A stretch of 64,000 nt of DNA, from positions 24,029,845 to 24,093,844 of the forward strand of contig NC_045133.1 in the NCBI RefSeq assembly GCF_007655135.1, read 5' to 3'. Position numbers and translations under genes: made by a program. This DNA is from Punica granatum (Eukaryota > Streptophyta > Magnoliopsida > Myrtales > Lythraceae). The notes beneath the pieces are model-generated. The model saw nothing but the letters and a program-made list of their open reading frames with translations, ran no database searches and was not told the DNA's origin. Each line of letters begins with the position of its first letter. Position 1 is the first letter of the stretch. This document shows positions 58,489 to 64,000 of this stretch, piece by piece.

Positions 58489-61400
58489 ATCCTATTCACT
58501 TTGTTTTTTTTTCCTTCTTGGTTTGAGCTATTTAAAATGAAATCATCGGAGAAACGAACTAGGTACACCCAAACATTGGCATAAATATCGAGTTGTTTTG
58601 GTAAATTCAGACTAGCTATAGTGCATCTCCACACCTAAAATTAGAGTTTGAACGATAAAAAAATAAATATCGGGTAAGTACATCATCTACATTGAAGTTA
58701 GAAAAAAAATAGAAACCTAGTTGCACACGTACAATATACTTGGAGACAATAATGTGTTCAAGAAATTGTTTAATTTGGGCGTTAGGTTATTAATTTTTCT
58801 AACTACAATTAAGATGGTCTATGCAGGAGCACATGCTTCTGTACGGAAGATTTGCTTACTCCCTCCATTATTTCCCCGGCAGGTGGGCAATATGCATAAT
58901 TTAGTGCCACAATAAGCAAAATTTCACCAATTAAATCTAACAATCATGGCTTTTTAAGTCATGAATCTAACTCACCCCTCTATAATTTTTAGGATCCGAA
59001 TCTTAAAATATACAATTATTTTCCTGCGTTCGTGGGACGACAGATAATTTCTAGAATTCAAAAAGACTCATGGAGGAACTTAATTTAATTGAGAAATGCC
59101 ACCAATTATTGTGAAATCATAGGCTAGTTGTGATCACTTTTGTCTCTATTATATGATGATCCCCGTCTGGACAGTAAAATCAAGAGTTATCACGAATTTT
59201 GGGCCTAAAAGAAAACAGGGAGTTAATGTGATAATTGCACAAAATTTTCTCGGGAACTAATAAAACATATTCTTCATTTTGCATGCATGATCCAAGATTT
59301 GTGGGTATTTCTCAACGTTTGAATAGAAATATACGTACAGATGAGATATACAAAACTACGGTTGATTGGTGTTTGAAAGAACAAGATTCCGGCATCCGTA
59401 TGTGAAAATAAAATGTTAGCCAAATGCACTAGCGAAATGTATGGAAAAAAAAAATATCATGTTGCATTAAGATGGCTAGGTCACATTGCAAATATATTCC
59501 CATGTGGAACTAATATAAGCAAATGATCCTATGTTTTAGGTACCTTAACCCATCGATTTGTACAACCTCCTATTATTTCACCAAAAAAGAAAAGAAAAGA
59601 AAGTGTGCAACATCACATTATCCTTAACAAAATCTTGATTGCCCCCGCATGACTGCATTTTTAATGTTTGGTCCACTCATCATCATCAACCACTAGATCT
59701 TTGAACATATGCATGGATCTTTCGAGACTCATCAACGAGTGAGCACAAACAAAGCAGACACTATAAAATTTTCATCCACTACCTTTTTTTTTTTTTTTGG
59801 TATGAGCCTACATTTAGCTCCTATATTGTAGCTAGCTTTGTCCTCTTTCAAACAAGTGGGAATTAATGGAGATTATAGCTAAAACTTTTTGTATTTAATT
59901 ATCAAAATATTATCTCAAATATGTGCGGGAATGATATATGGAAAGTCAGATCAATTCGAAATGCCAAACTAGCCGCTTCTCATACATAGCATCTGTATTA
60001 ATTTAGTCTTTTCTTGGGGGCCTCCACATGTAATCGAGCTTCATATATGTGAGTGCTTTTTCAACTCAGACCTGTGCCATAATACATGCGGTAGACAAAA
60101 GCTCGTACTACTCACAGGAAAGATTAAACCTCGAACTACAAATTAATAAGAAAGGGGAATATATGGTTAAGAAAATAATTTTTTATTCTCATTAGAGTTC
60201 GGAATCAGCTTGGCAAATTTGGAAATATTTGCTTAATAGTAATTTTGAATTGAGTAAATTTGAATAGCTTGAAAAGAAAATTTAAAAAGAAAAGCGGATA
60301 AATTTATTAGAAAAGGTGGGAAGGGAGAGAGTGGGAGAGAAAAAAATAGGATTTTGAGTAATTATTTAAGTAAAATTACAACTATGACATCAATATAATG
60401 ATTGTTATTAATTAGATTTATTTTATTAAGGGCATTTTTGAAAAGTAAAGTCAAATGAAAGGCGTTTTCGTACTTTATAATAGTAGAGAAAAGATATATA
60501 TATATATATATATGATGGATATTATTTAACCAATGGCTCATCTATGAGATGGTAAATAAATCTAGCAACTTGCATATGCAGAATGCAGCTGATCGTCCTA
60601 TGACATGATATTTGTTACTACATAGACCATATTATAGCATAACATCGTCATGTTGAAGCTACATCTGTTACAGATACTAGATGATGATCTACACGTATCT
60701 CATGTATAATTTGAAAACAAATTCATAAAGAAACTCAATATTACGTTAGGTTTCTGAAAAAAAAAGTCAATGAAATTTATGCGTTTATTTATTTCCATTT
60801 CTTTTGTAGTCAATCAAATCTTTGATTTTTCCTCATAAAATAACTACTAATAAAATTTACTATAATGGAGAGTTTCATAGGGTTGGTTTTGGAAGAGAGA
60901 AAGGAGGAAGGGAGAAAGAAACTAGCGGGTGGTTATTATTTTATAAAATTTATTATGCTAAGGATAAAATTGAAAATCAGAAGTAAGTCAAAATGTGCAT
61001 TTTGGTTTTACAAAAAGTAACTTGTCTATTCATCGATCTCAGTAAAATAATTAAATCAAAAAATAAATGATGCAAATTTTCTAATATGTTTTGTTAGATC
61101 GATCATTAGTTTTATGTTTTCTTCTTTCATCCCATTAACTTTACGATTTTACTCTTTCTTTACTTCCTCTTATATTTCGCCCACTTAGTACATTTATAGA
61201 TCCTTTCCCGTCTATAAATAGGAGGAAGAACGTGAAGCGTGGTGGTGCAAAGAGATGATATCATAATGTCAAAATTCATTTTAACAAGAAATAGAAGACA
61301 TGAAATAAAGAGGCACATAAATTATTAATGATGTCATTATTTTTGTGTAATTATTTTTTTACATTTCGCTTCAGTCCTTCTTTTATAAATTTGTTCACAT

Positions 61401-61710
61401 TAAAATCAATGATTAAAGGCATAGAGGTTAGACTATCTCCATTCATAAGCTCTAATTTGACTCTCTAAAGTGGGTTCCTCACCGCGACATAATCGCTACA
61501 TCATTCCGAGACATACTCAACAAAAAAAGAAACTCACTACTCAAATCATAGTCTCTTATTGGACCCCACATTTGAATTTTAAAAAAAAAGAAGAAAAAGG
61601 TTATATAATGACTAGTTCTACTCAGCCTATGATTCCCTTCGGATTCAATTTGGAGCTATAATCCCGAGTTAGTGCAGTTTTAGGTTATATATATATATAT
61701 AGATATATAA

Positions 61711-61842
61711 AATTTCGGTGTGAATTTCGGCTCTCTAAGGGGCAAATAGTTTGGATTTTCTCCACTCACCATATTCAAACCAGATATTTTATTTAAAGGG
61801 AGCAACTATCAAACCACTTGAATCAATTCGTGTTATTTAGCT
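61711..61842 (-). mobile_element. SINE family S2 copy, partial
   Basis: AATTTCGGTGTGAATTTCGG (tail), TCTCCACTCACCATATTCAA and CAAACCACTTGAATCAATTC (head) are the complements of S2 landmarks. The central part is deleted. Confidence 0.55.
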
Positions 61843-61849
61843 TTTATAT

Positions 61850-62291
61850 ATAATAGAAGTATGCCCACGCTGCGCATTAACTTTATTTTTAGAAAGTATC
61901 TTAAATAATCTCGTTGTTATAATTTACCATATATCCTTATTTCATATCTTTAATTCTCAGTAAAATCTATGACCCTCTTTCATAGTTAAAAATTAGTTAA
62001 GTTTGTACATTATGATATGTATTTATGATAATAAATAAATAAATAAATAAAAAGAATTTGGGTGTACGTTGATAATTAGGAAAGGGAAAGAAGAAAAGTG
62101 AGAGCAAAGAAAAACGGAGGGAGAAAGAGAATGGAGGGGAGTAGGGTTGGAAGTTATATTGTAAAGAAATCACTATTTAGTCCAAAATCTAATGATCATA
62201 ATTAATTAGAGTTAATGCGTAATAGACAATTTAGGAAATAAAAGTAAGACCAAAGACTCAAGAGTGAGTTTCTCGTTTTATATAATAGTAT
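61850..62291 (-). mobile_element. Possible Helitron-like remnant
   Basis: On the minus strand it starts TCATACTATTATATAAAACG, like the 5' TC end of plant Helitrons, and ends with a small hairpin ATGCGCAGCGTGGGCAT then ACTTCTATTATA. The expected CTRR end is not intact, so the call is tentative. Confidence 0.35.
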
Positions 62292-62319
62292 GAATAAAAG
62301 TACTTCAATGTACTACATG

Positions 62320-62492
62320 GATTGATTCAAGTAATTCGACGTTTGTCTACATAAATAAGAGTCGGATTCGAGTTATGTGAATATATAGAATTCATAATTG
62401 AGAGAGTTTTACCTCTTAGTAAACTGATCTAACTATAATTTAATTAATCGGGTTTATTGAGTTTTCGAATATTATAGTACGCATCAAAAAAA
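62320..62492 (+). mobile_element. SINE family S2 copy
   Basis: GATTGATTCAAGTAATTCGA, AGTCGGATTCGAGTTATGTG, AATTCATAATTGAGAGAGTT, TTACCTCTTAGTAAACTGAT, then TTCGAATATTATAGTACGC and an A-run. Confidence 0.65.
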
Positions 62493-63354
62493 TGATACAA
62501 TAAATTTTTTCTTTTGAAAAAAAAAAGCATAAGATATCGCACTGAGCGTATGAGATATATATATATTTTTTTTCGTTGCAAGAGAGGTTGATGGCTTTTT
62601 TACAGGCGAATGAGGCGGATGGACTTATCTATTTATATCTATATAAATTATAAAAGCTTTATCAAAGTCTCGGATGATGCCACATAGGACTTGGGTAACT
62701 CACAATTGAGTGACTCTTGGAGTTCTCACCAATCACAATCCGAAAAATGGCGTAATATTATTGTTTCACATCATTCATGAAACTCTAAAAGTTTTTCGGT
62801 TATGCAAAATGAAAAGTCATCTCTTATAGTCTTAAGAATATAGAAAATTTTCATTATTTGTCGATGCAAGTTCTCGGTATTTTCACAAAAATAAAAGCTC
62901 CAATTCACATACCCCAACGAACTATGAGAATCGAACTTTTTGAAAGCACAAAAATGGACATTCAGCTAACTATCATGTAATACGTCATCAACCTATATGA
63001 GAAGCAAAAGAATTTTGACGAAAATAGAATTAAAATGAAATACGCCTTAACTAAATATATAGTCGCGAGCCTTAAAAAAAATGAATACAACTAACTTCCA
63101 TATAAACGAATTCTATTAAGGCATTCATGGACGAACCTTCATTGGTCGCAAACATTTTATATTATCTATAAGTTTATTCCATAAATGCCGGGCAATCTTT
63201 TCACATACCCGGCGATGTGCGGCCCTTCACCTAGTGAAAAGGAAATTGAAAAGCTAAATACAGGGATACAAAACTTTTGCCTATGCGAATCAAGCTTAGA
63301 ACCCTCTTGTGATTTCAAAGTAAGGACGCCTACCACTGCAAATAACAGCCTTAA

Positions 63355-63777
63355 TTAATTTGAGGAAGGCGGCGGATTCCATGGAGAACACAAGTCGTAC
63401 TGACCGGTGTTTCGGTTGTATAAGCACGGACCGTCTGGCCTTACGCTCCATATGCAGTTGAAGCACCTTTCGTAATCCCTGCCTTCAGAGTACACATCGA
63501 ACCAGTGAAATGCATTGGTCCACTGGAAGCTGCAGAAGAATAGCGTGGAGCCACCAAGATTCGGATAAAAATGGAATCTGAAGTACTGCTGAGAGGCAAG
63601 CACTTGGACGCCGAGGTCATCGTTCTTGGACTTGCAGTGGACTGTGAGATCGAATCCCGGTAAATCATTCCTTATGTAGACCCAGGTCTTGTGCGTTAAG
63701 AACCCCGATTCGGCCCCGACTATAAGCAGGACGATAACAACGGCAATAATAGTTCTATTCCTCATTGATGGATACAT
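63355..63777 (-). CDS. S-protein homolog (SPH, plant self-incompatibility S1 family)
   Basis: Single-exon gene for a 140-aa secreted protein. An N-terminal signal peptide (IIAVVIVLLIVGAESG) follows a short basic head; a second in-frame Met at residue 5 could be the start. Family motifs in order: WVYIRNDL, LTVHCKSKNDDLG, FRFHFYPNLGGSTLFFCSF, WFDVYSEGRDYERC and CIWSVRPDGPC. Six cysteines at 48, 82, 105, 108, 118 and 130 include those expected for the S1 fold. Poppy S-proteins of this family are pistil determinants of self-incompatibility; in other eudicots most SPH genes have unknown signalling roles. Intronless and small, as usual. The gene stands alone beside 9.7 kb of gene-free DNA. No self-incompatibility role is implied here. 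Confidence 0.92.
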   Translation of the reverse strand: MYPSMRNRTIIAVVIVLLIVGAESGFLTHKTWVYIRNDLPGFDLTVHCKSKNDDLGVQVLASQQYFRFHFYPNLGGSTLFFCSFQWTNAFHWFDVYSEGRDYERCFNCIWSVRPDGPCLYNRNTGQYDLCSPWNPPPSSN

Positions 63778-64000
63778 ATTTTCTTTTCTTCCGAGGCTTC
63801 TGAGGAATTTTCAATTTTTGCTTTGTCTGAATTTATAATCACAATAGTAATATGCCTGCTAGAAAAAAGAAGATGATTGTGATTGAAGATATTGACAATT
63901 ATAAAAGATTTTTTTTTATTGCCAATTGATGAACTTGCTTTTGGGACTATTAGGAGCAGAATTATATCCATATATATATGGGAACATCTTGATGATAAAT
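63778..64000 (-). promoter_or_regulatory. Upstream region of the SPH gene
   Basis: AT-rich sequence 5' of the minus-strand SPH gene. TATAAAT at about 63832-63838 (minus strand), about 55-60 bp before the ATG, is a possible TATA box. The frame at 63762-63971 is not a credible gene. Confidence 0.35.

Larger units (their letters stand above)
53636..63354. other. Long AT-rich intergenic region
   Basis: No supported gene in 9.7 kb. The UFC1 3' UTR occupies the first few hundred bases. Then come short local duplications at 54331-54530 (ATAAGTTCATTGCAT twice, AATAGAGGGCGTACG twice), a TA run at 54624, a CACTA-like remnant at 55226-55536, SINE copies at 55945, 58318, 61711 and 62320, and a possible Helitron piece at 61850-62290. 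Open frames are short and family-less. Confidence 0.5.

Noticed and set aside
62700..63354. Possible further SPH gene or exon next to the S-protein homolog
   Set aside because: No signal-peptide frame or S1 motifs were found in any frame.
1..64000. tRNA and rRNA genes, CRISPR arrays
   Set aside because: No cloverleaf with a CCA-adjacent acceptor stem or rRNA core was seen; tRNA-like boxes belong to SINEs. The repeats are not regularly spaced, and the DNA is plant nuclear.

Overview
The window is nuclear DNA of a flowering plant, almost certainly a eudicot. The genes have GT-AG introns and plant-only families (RLK7-type receptor kinase, DOG1-like, LEUNIG, group-4 sucrose transporter, S-protein homolog). 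Gene islands are moderately GC-rich and sit in very AT-rich, transposon-littered intergenic DNA. The species cannot be named from the sequence; a Myrtales-like dicot is only a weak impression.

Layout. 0.5-0.6 kb: a broken exon of a RopGEF. 2.8-5.9 kb (minus): a complete two-exon LRR receptor kinase of the RLK7/IKU2 type. 6-26 kb: a long gene-poor stretch with an AGCTC-rich repeat, SINE copies, two fold-back Mutator-type MITEs with 9-bp target duplications, and a decayed copia element. 26.4-27.2 kb (minus): an intact DOG1-domain gene. 29.4-30.4 kb: a 1.07-kb Pack-MULE-like element with long TIRs, a perfect 9-bp target duplication and a captured fragment that looks like the N-terminus of a GRAS gene. 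30.5-42.4 kb: a rearranged duplicated region. It holds two copies of a 2.6-kb noncoding block, a second, dead copy of the DOG1-like gene split by a solo LTR, and a 5'-truncated LEUNIG gene with a complete WD40 propeller. 46.0-49.8 kb (plus): a five-exon SUT4-type sucrose transporter. 51.0-53.6 kb (plus): a three-exon UFC1 (UFM1-conjugating enzyme). 53.6-63.3 kb: AT-rich intergenic DNA with SINEs, a CACTA remnant and simple repeats. 63.36-63.78 kb (minus): a small secreted S-protein homolog.

The intact genes (RLK7-like, DOG1-like, SUT4, UFC1, SPH) are functionally unrelated neighbours, as is usual in plants; nothing suggests an operon or gene cluster. I found no evidence for a new enzymatic or defence system. 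What stands out is genome dynamics: gene capture by a Mutator element, gene decay after local duplication, a gene fragment joined exactly at a duplication breakpoint, and two small SINE families with about eighteen copies in 64 kb. Exon boundaries were placed by hand from splice consensus, reading phase and remembered family sequence; no database search was run.
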